A stretch of 64,000 bases of DNA from Syngnathus acus (GCF_901709675.1 NC_051093.1:6593053-6657052), one strand, 5' to 3'; numbered from the stretch's first letter, positions 35,236 to 49,565 are shown. Numbers and translations: made by a program. The notes: generated by a model from the sequence alone, not told the origin.

Positions 35236-37449
35236 ACTGAAAAATGCTTGTGCCAGACCAGATAATTGACTTTTGGGTATTTTCTGATTTTTCTGGGATT
35301 CTTTTCCCGCCTCGATAAGTTCAGACAATAAATCTTTATCAGAATTTTTCTGAAGAATTCTTTTGGGTTTTGTAATTTTTTTTGCCATTTTTTGGAACCC
35401 CTGAGACATCCAAGAAGGAAAAAAAAAAACCTCCGCCAATGCTTGCAGCCCAATAAATCAGATTTTGATTCTTATTAAAACGGCTGCGTGTGTGTGTGTT
35501 TCCTGACAGTTTCCTATTACAACACAATGGACAATCACTCAGCAAAAAGATCTTAATGCGTGTGAATCTGTGGCGGTATTTGTGTGTCTAAATGCGTGTG
35601 TGTTACGTGATAAGTAGCTGAGAATGAGAATGGATAGCGTAATTTACTTTGCAGCTCAAGCTCTGCTGTTAGCTCCTTATGATTATTACACCGCCGCCTC
35701 GTCTCATTAAATGCGCTCGTAAGTGACAATTTGATTGGGCAATATTTATTAATTTTAGATATTCACATTGACACTCATCACATCACCCGGGCTCGGATAT
35801 GAGATGGAATATGAAGCTCTGTCATTCCAAAACAACTCCCTACGCTCATGACATAAATAAATCAAAGTTGAACGTAGAGGTGATGAGAATTTTTTTATCA
35901 TTAACATTCAGTCCTCGCGCCGCGCGAGTGGAAAGTGCATGACCTTGCGAGAGCGAGTCGAGAGAACAAAGGCATGATGATGAACTTTGAAGAAGATGCC
36001 AGTGATGCAGATACTCGCTGTTGGCGTGAACTCATTCTCATCGATTCACCCCTTCAAACAGTTAACTGTCTTTTAAAAGATCAGCCATAATATAACAAAG
36101 GAAACAAATTAGTATTTCTTTTTATTTCTCTTTTGCAGATTTTATTTTAATATTTGATTAATTGATAGAATTTTTAATAAGATTTTTGAATACAAAAAAT
36201 AGCTCTTGTAAATGTTTTATTTTTAATATTTTTTTATTTAAATTTAGTTAAAAATATTTTAATACGATTTTTTTGAATACAAAAAATATTCAATAGCTCT
36301 TGTGATGTTTTATTGCTTCATTAAACCCTTCAGGTCCTGTGGTTAACTTGCACAAAAATAAAAATGCTGCTCAAAATTAAAAAAAAAACTTTTTCTTCAG
36401 ACTTCACTTGATAGCTGCATGCGATCTGTTTACGTCTGTGCAGTTCTGTCAGCAGAAATCCCCTAAGAAATGCCTTTTGCGTATCTGTCAACAGTGACGC
36501 TGCTTTCGAGTAATGGCAAAACAACAGCGGATTGTGCAAGTGTTCAAATCACACACACGCACGCACACGCACACACATGTTCCAAATCTCCACTTTCACC
36601 CTTATTTTGGAGTCATGAAGGTTTGTGATGCTCATCACCTTTACTCACCTTTGTTATTCTTAAATGGCCGCCCCATTGCCTCCCGTGATGTCACATTGAC
36701 CTATCATGTATTTGTCATCCCTCATCTGCTATTCGTTTCTCTACCTCTCAGCATTGTTCCCCCCCTACCTCCTCCCCTTACTCTTGTCTCATCCTTTCAT
36801 CTCTGTTGATCTTCCACCTCATCCATCGCCTCATTTGCGTCTTTCCCTTTGGCCAACCGCTGCTCAAACAAAGTTCCTCCAGAAAGTTGAAGAAGCGAGG
36901 CCTCGCACCAAAATATCCACAGATACAAAAAGCTTTCGGCTTCACTTGCCATCCCAAAAAACGTAATTATATCCGGAGGCCAGGAGATGTGTCCGTTATC
37001 ATTACGATGGAACACATATGTACGATTTTAAAAACATCCCGAGTCTCTTCTAGTGAGTGAACATGGGACGAATGCAAAAAAGTCTTATTCGAATAATTGT
37101 AACATTTGAGTTTGCTTTTCCTTGATCGAGAAAAAAAAAATATGGTTGATATTTTGCGGTGAGCCAAAAAGGAAACATTTCATCTGCAATCCAGCCTCCC
37201 TTTTATTCCCAGCCTCCATGTTTGCTTCTCTTCCCTTCCTTCTCCTTCACTCGATTCCTGATGAGATCTTTTGTGACACTGCCACTGGCTGCCGGTTTCT
37301 CAAGCCATGTACGACGCACGTACATGGGCTTCACGCACACACACACCGGAATGCTTCTTCACAACACAAACTCCAACATGTATCCCGCAATAGGTGAAAA
37401 CAAGTCAGCTGCATCACTAAAACATTTTTGCTAGCGCTGAAGCCGTTTT

Positions 37450-37515
37450 ATGATGAGCGGTTAGCAGGTCAGCCTTGCACTTTTCTGGTCGGGGGTTTGA
37501 ATCCGGGCTTACTGA
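37450..37515 (+). repeat. tRNA-derived SINE head relic
   Basis: GCGGTTAGCAGGTCAGCC (A-box-like, 37458-37475) is followed by GGGTTTGAATCCGGGC (B-box-like, about 37493-37508) at tRNA-like spacing. There are no paired acceptor or anticodon stems, so it is a SINE remnant rather than a tRNA gene. Confidence 0.5.
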
Positions 37516-38083
37516 TTCCATAAATGTATAGAATTTTTTTTTAACTGCGTGTATGTACACTTATAAAATCACTGTATTTGATATGGACTCCATTTTGACA
37601 TTGGAGCTTTTGTTATGATCATTACACAACTTGAAGTTGAGGCTGCCAATATAGCCATAAACATTTTGGACAAACATCATCTTGACATGTTCAAAATATG
37701 TCACCACACTTCATTTCACACACAGGCATGAATCGATCAACCGAGCGACCTTCTTTCTTTTTTTCGTCCCTATTACGAATGTGCAGGTTGAAGCATATCG
37801 CTCCAAATGTTACCACGCCAGATGGAAGACAGCTCAAATCATCTTGTCAGCATCTGCTTGTGGGAAATTTAGTCATCGTGCAGACCCAAAGCAGATGTTC
37901 TATTTATCTTTGTCTATCTTGTGATTGGACCATATGATGGATCGTTATTAAGTAAAAACATAAGAATAATAACATCTGGAAATTACTTCAAATGTACCTC
38001 ATCTTTCAAACTGTCATCAGCCTTGGAAAAAAAAAAAAAACACTCTCGGAACAGTTAACTGGCATACTTATGTAAATATATTA

Positions 38084-38322
38084 CCGTATTTTCCGCACTA
38101 TAAGGCGCACCTAAAATCCTCCAATTTTCTCAAAAGCCGACAGTGCGCCTTATAATCAGGTGCGCCTTATATATGGACCAATATTGAGCCACTACAGCAG
38201 GCGTGTCCAAAGTCCGGCCCGCGGGCCAAATGTATATATATTATATATGGACAAAGTTTTAAAATGGACCATTCGAAGGTGCACCTTATAATCCGGTGCG
38301 CCTTATAGTGCGGAAAATACGG
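38084..38322. mobile_element. TA-type composite MITE copy
   Basis: Same family as the emp2-intron copy, with identical left terminus and inverse right terminus. The left TA is present; the right flank is CA, so the target duplication has mutated. It includes the hAT-like GCGTGTCCAAAGTCCGGCCC core. Confidence 0.88.
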
Positions 38323-41010
38323 CACATAATTTAATTAATTAATTTAATAATAATATATTTAATTTCAAAGTGTGACATATGGCCAAATGAAAAATGATGC
38401 ACTCTGAATTTATAATGATGCCAGCAGCAGCTACTCACATTTATACACACACACACACCAAACCCGACGCACGCATTAAAGTGTTGATGGCATCTTGTAA
38501 AACAATGACATTCAATTTCTAAGGATGCATGTTCATCTTAATATCAGGGAACCTCATCCTTGCTAGGTGCACATTTTGTGTTTGTGTTGGCAAGTGAGTG
38601 TTTATATGCACCCCCCCCTCCTCCAGCTTGTATCCAGTGAATGCTTTTGCTGACTCTTGTGTTGCGTCTATAATCGATGTGTCTGTGTGTAGCTGCAACC
38701 TTTCCAACATACGGTTTCGATGTCTTAAGTGTTTTAGTTTACGCAGATCTACTACGTGCATGCAAATCTTCCTCCGCCTGCACATTTAAGAACACCATTC
38801 CCCCATTCCGACACTTAACTTAGTGGCCCGATTAAAAATGTACTGCTTGGAGTGACAGTTAATCCATTGCTTCAGAAAATGCAACATTTCAATGTCTTTA
38901 GGCAGAATGAGCTTCTGGAAAAGTGTTGGGAGATAGCGTCGAATGCGAGAAGAGCAAATTCTCGGGAGTGGTGTGATGAGTCATGGCTACAACTCACTTA
39001 AAGTGGAACGATTTACTTTCATTCACATTTTAAAAGGAGATTATATTGCAGTTAAGGTTGCTGCTAATAAACAGGACTACTATAAACCATTTTTTCGGCA
39101 CACTGTCTTAAAGTAAATGTCCATAATTTGTCTTTATAGCTTTTACACAATATTATGAACTCATCCCAGCAGATTCTATATTTCTGAAAAACAATTACAA
39201 ATGTACAATTGAACCATTCATACATATAAATATATTCATATTAAAGAGATCCTCAAACCAAAGAATATAGGAGCACAACGTGTCCAATTGAATGAGGCTC
39301 AATGAAACGGGAATTATTTCTTTTATATAAATTAAACGCAGCAGTGCCTCTGTCAAAGCAGACGCGGCCGATCTTCACTTCTCCGGCAACACGTATATCC
39401 CGAGACGCAATGGGAAAGTTGCGATATGACACAGCTGACATGGCAAGCGTCAACACAGCTGCACAGTCACCGACCGTATTAACGAACTTAAAAAAATACA
39501 CTTAGCACATAACACATATTACATAATAGCCCGAGAAAGCTTTTATTTTGAAGGAGGCCCCACAGCGGTGGCTAGTTGATTTACCTTGTCGACATTTCGG
39601 TTTTCAAAACTGGTCACACCCTTCAGATGGCAATTAATGATTATTATTGAACGTCCCCCCCCCTTGATCCTACAACTAAGACCGAAATGTTTTTCTTACA
39701 TATATAAAATAAATATGAACGGCAGCAAATACATATTGCATTGACATACAATAATTGCAGTATTTCTTCATTTATTATATCATAAATATGAATTAATTAT
39801 AAATATTAAATATAAATATTAAAAAATATCAATATTTATTAGCATTTTCGTTTTCTTTTATTCAGACAAAATATGTAGGTCTTACCTTAAAACTTTTTTA
39901 AGATTATTATTTATTTTATTTATGTTTTAATTAGTTACCTTTTTTTTCTGTTTGGGATAGTTCTATTGACTAAAGTGTTCTCGATCTATATTAAATGCTT
40001 TTTTATTTTGTGTGACTAATTGTTAGTTTTTAAAACATACAAGGTGTGAAATTAGATTATTTCTTCCACCAAAGAGTGCAACATTTGGAAAACATACCAT
40101 ACATCCATAAATACTCCTCCAGGGCTTGAACTTAATGTGAACTTCAAACACTCTGATGACCTTTACATAAGCAAACTTACAAAGGGGTTTGGAAAGGCAG
40201 ACTGGGAGGAGGAATTAAAACCAAAACATGGAGAACAACGAGCACTGCATTTTTCAGACTGGTCCACAAAAGTCGACTGTGATAAGAAACGGGTAAGCAA
40301 AAGTGTGCGGGGAAGGAGGAGGTGTAAAGGGGTTGACAAAGGTTTTTGGAGAAAGGAGGGTGAAACTGTTGATGGCAATCGGGAGCGTGAGGAGGATAAA
40401 TGTTGCCCCCAGATGGAAACAAAGGCATGACGAGTATGGAGGAGGCAGCCAATGCAAGATGTATTAAAGTCAATGTGTGCTGGGGATGGGCTGAACGGAG
40501 CAGATAAAAGCTACAGGACAAAGGCAAAGTGAAACCCAAAAGAATGCAGCATGTGTGTGTATGTGTGTGTTCTTGATAAAACACCTGCATACCCTAATAG
40601 GCTTGTGCATCACTGTAAATCTTTGTCAGCACACATATACTTTTATTCGTGCCTCATTGGGTATGTGTGAGTGTGCGTGATGGCCTAGAATAGTAATGTA
40701 TGCCTTCTCCTCAGCTGGGTTGATCTCATTGTGTCAAACTCAGTGCTTTGACTAATCACTCTGAAACAAGAGGACTCAGCAAACAGACATGCACAGCCCC
40801 TCAATTGTGAATCTATCTTGGTATTTCCCCCCTACCGGTCTTTTCTTTTGTGTGTGCCACGCTTGAGATGAAGCTTTCCTGTGACTCAGTAAATGTTTGC
40901 AAGATTTTGCTCGGTTGTTGCCTCTTGGCACTTTTTCTCTGTTATTAGTTTTAATATGACGGATGTATGGGTACGTCGTACTCAACGATTTTCTTCTATC
41001 CTGTAATTTA

Positions 41011-41252
41011 CCGTATTTTCCGCACTATAAGGCGCACCGGATTATAAGGCGCACCTTCAATGAATGGCCCATTTTAAAACTTCGTCCATATATAAGATAT
41101 ATACATTTGGCCCGCGGGCCGGACTTTGGACACGCCTGTTGTAGTGGCTCAATATTGGTCCATATATAAGGCGCACTTGATTATAAGGCGCACTGTCGGC
41201 TTTTGAGAAAATTGGAGGTTTTTAGGTGCGCCTTATAGTGCGGAAAATACGG
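41011..41252. mobile_element. TA-type composite MITE copy, inverted orientation
   Basis: CCGTATTTTCCGCACTATAA to its inverse, flanked by TA on both sides. The asymmetric hAT-like core appears as its reverse complement (GGCCGGACTTTGGACACGCC), so this copy is inserted the other way round. Confidence 0.88.
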
Positions 41253-42539
41253 TAGCTTTTAAAGTTGCTAAAACACACTGGATTTCATCTGTATGTGCTA
41301 AAATTACATTTGTGTGGGAAAATTTTAAATTTCCTATGCTCATACTTATGTCCCACCCTGTAAACAGTTCATTATTCAGCTCTACCCACAGAAATCTCAG
41401 AAAATAAATCAAACGGATCATAAATCAAAATGCTCTCACAAGGTGTAAGCACACAATATTGTCCAAATTGTCTTTGAAAACAAATAATTAAGATTAAGAA
41501 GGAACCGAGCCGGTATTCATTAGCTAAGTAAAGTAACCCTTTATATGCTGCCGTGTGTAAATGATTGCATATCGGAAATTAATAGTCAATTACTTTGAAG
41601 ACATCTTTCAATAACGTGTGAAGCAGGTGCATGACAGCTGGTATGTGCAAATATGTGTGTGTGTGTGTGGATGGAGGGGGGTGCCTAATGAATGATTGGA
41701 GTTCGACCTTTGCTGTTGGCAGCCTCTGCTGGATTGTGTTCTGATCAAGACGGTGGAGTGTGTGTGTTTTGATGGATCATGTCTGTTTGCTTTGTGGTAA
41801 GCTAACGCAGCCAAGTCATATCACATTAACACGGTTCCTGCCCTCCCCCTTTCTCCCAATGAATGAATGACATGCTGATAAAGAGCGATTGGAAAGAATC
41901 CTGCTGGTGGTAATTTCATTTCATCTTGCAAGTTTGCAGCAGCTTTGCCTGCAATGAAATGTGAGTGCATAAACTCTCTGCGCAAATACAATATTGAATA
42001 ATGTAATAGTCGGAACAGTTTATCTGCTGTGTGTGTCAGAAGTGGTAGAAGTACTCAGACTGAAGTGGAAGTAGAAACACCACTAGAGCTTTACGTCATT
42101 CCACAGTGGGGAAGTCACGAGTGTTGCTTCTTCTGCGGCGGCTGGCAGAAGCAGGCTGAGCTGCAATTCTTCCCCAAACCCGATTGGGGCAGTGTGAGCC
42201 ACACATTAATGCTGTCCAAGTGGAGCAATCAGCAGCTTTGGCAGTGCTAAAGTAGATTTTTTTTTTTTTTTATGTTGGATGTTGTTTGTTTGAGAGTGCT
42301 CGGATTCAGCATGGAGGGGCCATTCACAGTCAAGTGGCCAATACCGTCGCCACAAGTGATAATTAGTCATTCACACCACTTATTGCCGATCAGCATCCTC
42401 CTTAGCATTAATGTAATTAAGACAACCAATCTGCAATCAGTCACGAATTCAATTTTGATTGACACTGACAGATCTTTGTTATTGTGGCTTGTACTGTCAC
42501 TGTATCATCCCTGCAGCCATTAGATCCATTTCTTTTATA

Positions 42540-42821
42540 CCGTATTTTCCGCACTATAAGGCGCACCTAAAAACCTCCTATTTTCTCAAAAGCCGCCTTA
42601 TAATCAGGTGCGCCTTATATATGGACTAATACTGAGCCACTACAGCAGCCGTGTCCAAAGTCCGGCCCGCGGGCCAAATGTATACATCTTATATATGGAC
42701 AAAGTTTTAAAATGGGCCATTCATTGAAGGTGCGCCTTATAATCCGGTGCGCCTTGTATATGGGCAAAGTTTTAAAATGGGCCATTCATTGAAGGTGCGC
42801 CTTATAATGCGGAAAATGCGG
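42540..42821. mobile_element. TA-type composite MITE copy
   Basis: Family termini with TA on each side (42538-42539, 42822-42823). Like the emp2-intron copy it carries two versions of the GGACAAAGTTTTAAAATGGG unit, and the hAT-like core. Confidence 0.88.
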
Positions 42822-43409
42822 TAATACAAATACGTATTATAATTATCTACATAGAAGGGGGGAAAACTATTAGAAACCCTCTTCATCGAGGACACGGGTA
42901 TAAATTGTGTACAAAAACATCATTTGCATGTGACTTTGTAGAAAGGCAGTCAAAGGCTTTTATTCTATCCCAGAGGGAAATTAAGATTCACAAAGAAAGT
43001 GAAACCTATTTGGAACAAATTCTTACTCAGGAAGAGACTAAGAAAAAGAGGCTAACAAAGGAGCACACACACACACACACAACAACACGCTCATTTGGGA
43101 GTTGGGGCCTGGTCATCTCTTTCCAGGTCAGTGTCTCCACAAGCAATCACTGAAGGCCATCAGCAGTGAGCATGTGCACTTGCATCCATGATGGGGAAAT
43201 AAATAGCCATGCATGAGAAAACGATGGCGGTCGAGGAAACATCACCCCTCCCTACCTCTCTTCAAGCTTTATTTGTGTAGTTTTACTTCTTTCTTTTCGT
43301 CTTTGCTGCTCTTACACCCACACACTAATACGTCCTATGTCATCAGGCATCAAGAGCAGTTTGTCACATTAGTTCCTCGCTCTCCTCTGAAGTGAGAGGG
43401 GGGGGGGAC

Positions 43410-43670
43410 AAGCGGTATGACCTTGCTGAAGACCAAGCTTTCCGCATCTTAAACAGCCAGCGTTTGGGCTAAGCCGAGTTTGCAGATGGTTGCGCTCCGC
43501 TTAGGCAGTAAGGCAATTATCACGTTGGGAGCCGCTGTCATTGCGGTCGGTCAGCGCTCGTCTCAGGTGTACGCGCATATGCGTACCTTCATTAAGAGAG
43601 ATTTTCAAAGAGGAGAGCATTTTCATACAAGATGTCATTTGCATATATAATTACGGAAGACAAGATGCGG
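43410..43670. promoter_or_regulatory. Candidate enhancer-like unique sequence with POU and homeodomain sites
   Basis: A stretch of unusually complex sequence between repeats. It contains a perfect octamer-type ATTTGCAT at 43637-43644 four bases before TAATTA (43648-43653), and several CG-containing motifs upstream. Octamer plus TAATTA spacing recalls neural enhancers. No conservation data, so this is inference. Confidence 0.25.
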
Positions 43671-43844
43671 AAAATGGGGCGAGGAAAAAAAAATCAGTCG
43701 GGTGCAAACCTCTGCCAACGCTGAATAAGCTAAACGTGTCAATCTAACTCGTTTGAGCAAAAAAATAAAATACAATCTAGCAAGCTCAATATGCTCAATA
43801 CATGTATTTACAGTACAGCTCAACTGAGAACACAGAACTGAATA

Positions 43845-44190
43845 CCGTATTTTCCGGACTATAAGGCGCACCTAAAAACCTAACATTTTCTCAAAACCCG
43901 ACGGTGCGCCTTATAGTCCGGTGCGCCTTATATATGGACCAAATTCCTAAATTTAAACTGGCCCGAAGCATTGTGTCATGAAATCAATCATAAGTGGCCC
44001 GCTGAAGACTATGAATCATGAATCAAAAAGACTATGGATCATTATTTTGTGATTATAAAGCAATTTGTTGCGTCTGAAGTTGAAATGAAAAAGATAAAAT
44101 GGAGAATGATTTGATTTGGATTAAAAATCTGACATGATGCATTAATGGTGCGCCTTATAGTCCGGTGCGCCTTATAGTCTTAAAATACGG
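43845..44190. mobile_element. TA-type MITE, variant without hAT core (346 bp)
   Basis: CCGTATTTTCCGGACTATAA to a diverged inverse, TA on both sides. The terminal 70 bp match the family, but the interior (TGGCCCGAAGCATTGTGTCA and onward) is different from the composite copies, marking a separate subfamily. Confidence 0.85.
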
Positions 44191-44192
44191 TA

Positions 44193-45547
44193 ATATCATA
44201 AAGGAATCCATTTTTCAGGATTATCAATCAGAATAAATTCCTCAGCAATCATTTAAGTCCATTTGAAGTTTAACGAAACTAATCTAGCATGGGTTCGTGT
44301 CTAATAGAGGCAGGTTAAATAAGGCCATAAATTAAAAATGCTAACATCTGTTAGGAAGTACGAACATCAATCGAGGAGTAAAATTAACTGAAGGAATGCA
44401 ACATGGTGCAGATGCTTTGACGCTCGAGTGTTTTTCCGCACACCCACTTTAGCATTCAGTTTGTGTGTATTTGTTTCCAGACAGGGTATGACAATGCTGA
44501 TTGAACCAAAATCGGACAATGAATACCAATCTCTGCACTCCAAATTAGTTTCTCCTTTTTGTCCTTTTTTGTGATGAGACTTTTAGTAGCGGCGGATCAA
44601 CAGAAATTCTGCTTTAGGTGCCCTTCAGGGACAAAGCCTGCATCTAAAGTATACATTTGGGGAAAATGGCCGCCATCAAAACTTTGCAAATGCATTATTT
44701 GTAACACAACATAACCATTTATAGATGCAAACTATAAATGAATATAAATGATAGTAAAATAAATGACTGGACACAGAACTTCAAAACAAAAACACTATTT
44801 GGTTATAGGATGCTATGCTAGCTTTTACATTTACGCTACATTACATTTAGCGAATTAAAGTACATTACGGCGCCCTCTCAAGACAGATGTTAATTTTTAC
44901 TCGTCACTGTCCATGTTCGAGTTGACGCTGATACTTTTAAAAGAATGTTATATGGGGTTATAAAATGTACTAGTGAAGCTCACCATTTTATGACTGTTTG
45001 CTTTTGAATCTTTAATGGGCATCTTGTTAAAGCGCTCTCCTACAACCTCTCCATCCATTCCCTTCCATACCTTTTAACTTGTCAGCCTTTAGCCGTACTT
45101 GTTTTTGGTCCCTTGGATGTCAGAGCCACTATGGACACCGTGACGTATACATAAATGCAATGGGTAGAGACGTTTGGGGTAAAAATAGATGATATATGGG
45201 GTTATTTGGATAGCAAGATTCAAATCATCCCTGTTCTCTTTTTTTTTTTTTTTTAAACGACAGAGTACAAAGGACTTTTATGCATCGTTTTACCCTGCGG
45301 GGAAGGAATGCAGATGGTAAGATGCTCCACTCTTCTTTCATCCTTCACTTGGCCATCCAGTACCCTCTTTGTTACTCCATCCCAAATTAATAAAGAGAAT
45401 TAATTAGGACTAAAGATTTTAGATGAGTGGGGGAAAATGAGGAAATAAAAGGAGAGTGACATACAGTAGCTTATGTTTTTTCAGACTGGCTGCATCAAAT
45501 GTAAATTTAAGATGACTAATAAAATTCCACATCATACATGTTTTTAA
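44193..45547. other. Gene-free DNA
   Basis: No coding exon. Unique AT-rich sequence with a T16 tract near 45239-45254 and a weak CTCF-like GCGCCCTCTC at about 44871-44880. Confidence 0.6.
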
Positions 45548-45872
45548 AGGGTTCATCAACCCCCCCAAAAAATATGTCGTGTGCAGCCCAACTACCGTAA
45601 ATTTCGGACTATAAGCCGCTACTTTTTTCTCAAATTTTGAACTCTGAATCACAAATTTTAGCTGGTGCGGCTTATAGTCCGAAAATTACGGTAGTCAAAC
45701 CACAATGTTCTGATTCATGTTCCATTTGTGGAAAATAAATTAAAACAGGTAAACGCCACCTGTTTTTATATATCTCATTGGACGGCCATTTTGACACTTG
45801 CTGTCGACTGAAAATGACATCACAGTTGCCAAGTCTCAGGTCACAACCAATCACGACTCACCAGTTTAATTC
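45548..45872. mobile_element. Half copy of a TTAA-flanked palindromic element, with nested MITE
   Basis: It starts after TTAA (45544-45547) and matches one arm of the element at 49170-49561: GTGTGCAGCCCAACT, GGACGGCCATTTTG, AAATGACATCACAGTTGCC and CACAACCAATCACGACTCAC. The second arm is absent. The TA-flanked MITE at 45595-45691 is inserted within it, so that MITE is younger. Confidence 0.7.
45595..45691. mobile_element. Compact 97-bp TA-type MITE
   Basis: CCGTAAATTTCGGACTATAA and the inverse TATAGTCCGAAAATTACGG, flanked by TA on each side. The two halves are mostly terminal repeat. Inserted in the palindromic half element that surrounds it. Confidence 0.88.
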
Positions 45873-45932
45873 ATCATTTAATTAATTTGGATTTAGATGT
45901 CTGTTTTGCATGTCACTCTCTTATCCGCCCCC

Positions 45933-47891
<1,959 letters not shown>

Positions 47892-48134
47892 CCGTATTTT
47901 CTGCACTATAGGGCGCACCTAAAAACCTCCAATTTTCTCAAAAGCCGACAGTGCGCCTTATAATCAGGTGCGCCTTATATATGGAGGAATATTGAGCCAC
48001 TACAGCAGGCGTGTCCGAAGTCCGGCCCGCGGGCCAAATGTATATATCTTATATATGGACACATTTTTTAAAATGGGCCATTCATTGAAGGTGTGCCTTA
48101 TAATCCAGTGCGCCTTATAGTGCGGAAAATACGG
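47892..48134. mobile_element. TA-type composite MITE copy
   Basis: CCGTATTTTCTGCACTATAG (two differences from the family) to GTGCGGAAAATACGG, TA on both sides. It contains the hAT-like core and one internal unit. Confidence 0.88.
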
Positions 48135-48345
48135 TAAATTGAAATTGCACATTTCTATCCTATTATTACATGAAAAAGCCCCTGCGCCTTATAATCTGGT
48201 GCGCCTTATATATGGACAAAGTTTTAAAATGGGCCATTCATTGAAGGTGCGCCTTATAATCCGGTGCGATTTATAGTGCGGAAAATACGGTAAATTGAAA
48301 TTGCACATTTCTATCCTATTTTACATGAAAAGCCCCTGCAGTCGA
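48135..48345. repeat. Duplication of the MITE right end plus host flank
   Basis: The 50-bp host flank starting TAAATTGAAATTGCACATTT (48135 on) is repeated at 48291 on. Between the copies (48184-48290) lies a second, left-truncated MITE end. This is what unequal exchange or replication slippage between the internal GTGCGCCTTATA repeats would give; it is not a second insertion. Confidence 0.85.
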
Positions 48346-49169
48346 TCAAGTAAGATAAAAAGGAGGAAATGACATTTGGGTTTTTAATAGTGTCATTATA
48401 GTTTGTTGCTTTGTTATTGCTCATGGGGAAAAAAAACCCCCTGATAAGCCGCTGTGTGTTTTGGGTGGATGCAGATGCGCGTTTGTGTGTGTGCAAAGCT
48501 CTCGCATGTGCATCATAACGAGTGACACTGCTGTTTTGTTTCAGTGATAAAAGCCAACACTTGCCCTACTCCCGTATCTCTTAAAGGTATTCGCCTCAGT
48601 GCTTTTACTTTCTCCTCGATTGTTTCCAATTATCTTTCTTCTTGGCTCGCACACATTACAGACTTTTAAAAGGGAACGGCAGACTGCGGACAGATTCGAA
48701 AAGCAACGATGCAGTGTTGTAGCCACTAGCGCAGGGAAAAAAAAAATTGTTAGCTTTGTATGCGATTCCTGATGGGTAACTCAGATGGGATGTCATTGGA
48801 GCAAAATCCACAAAGGTTGACATTTTTTTTGCGTCGTCAAAACAAACCTTGGCACCAGCTCGTTTTTGTCACTGTTTGCCAGCCTTTCAAAAGCAGCGAT
48901 ACAATAGTCAGGGTCGCCAGTGTATTCAAATCCTCACAAGGCGTTAGAATAATCTTTAAACAAACTTAGCCGAAAAGATGTAGCCAGCAGGGTTTTATTC
49001 TCTACTGGAGGACATTTCATACCCCATTCTGCAGCTGTTGTTTAGACTTTTTGTAAGCTTGCAATTCCCAGAAACACATTTGCACAGAACAATAGTGCGA
49101 ATGGTTTTCTTTTTTTAAGAAATATTTGTTATTGACTGCTATTAAATTAGTCCACTGCAATCTGTTTAA

Positions 49170-49561
49170 AGAGGACCCCAAAATTTCCTTTAAAATAATA
49201 TGTTGTGTGTGCCCCACCTAGTCCAAAAAGCATTCTGAAACTTGAGTTAAACAATACAATTAACCCGTTTTTATCCATGTCAGGGGCGGCCATTTTGTCG
49301 CTTACTGTCAACTGATAATGACATCACAGTTACTAGCTCTCAGGTTACAACCAATCACAGCTCAGCTTCAGAAAACTGGTGAGCTGTGATTGGTTGAGAC
49401 TTGTCACTTGACAATTGTGATGTCATTTTTTGTCAACAGCGAGTGGCTTTTGCCCGTTTTATTAATATTCCACAAACAAAACATTAATCAGAACACATTT
49501 CAACCAGTTGGGCTACACAAAACATATTAGAAAGAAAATAATTTTGGGGTTGATGTCCTCT
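49170..49561. mobile_element. 392-bp palindromic MITE flanked by TTAA
   Basis: Starts AGAGGACCCCAAAATTTCCT and ends GGGGTTGATGTCCTCT, with TTAA at 49166-49169 and 49562-49565. Nearly the whole element is an inverted repeat: AATGACATCACAG...CAACCAATCACAGCTCA in the left arm is answered by TGAGCTGTGATTGGTTG...TGTGATGTCATTT in the right arm around a short centre near 49366-49379. TTAA targets are used by piggyBac and Kolobok superfamilies; I cannot assign one. Confidence 0.8.
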
Positions 49562-49565
49562 TTAA

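Larger units (their letters stand above)
27468..38083. other. Gene-free DNA
   Basis: No coding exon recognised. Notable items are SINE-like relics at 28600-28690 and 37450-37515, a CTCF-like motif at 30525-30538, a direct duplication at 31842-32092, an AT-rich duplicated stretch near 33430-33540, a 17-base C tract at 35219-35235, another AT-rich duplicated stretch near 36140-36310 and scattered CA microsatellites. Confidence 0.55.

Noticed and set aside
35161-35453. Overlapping minus-strand frames with poly-glycine
   Set aside because: Glycines come from the C17 homopolymer; the rest overlaps in two frames without coding features.
37450-37515. Possible tRNA gene
   Set aside because: A- and B-box-like motifs are present, but acceptor, D and anticodon stems do not pair; it fits a SINE relic.
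40137-40430. 97-residue charged frame
   Set aside because: No splice context, no family resemblance, and a purine-rich composition that keeps both strands open.
43635-43871. Minus-strand frame starting [10 protein letters not shown], also seen on plus strand from 9093
   Set aside because: The shared peptide is the translation of the MITE terminal repeat, not a conserved protein start.
47892-48290. CRISPR-like array of repeated GTGCGCCTTATA segments
   Set aside because: Repeats are irregular, belong to MITE termini and internal units, and the genome is vertebrate.
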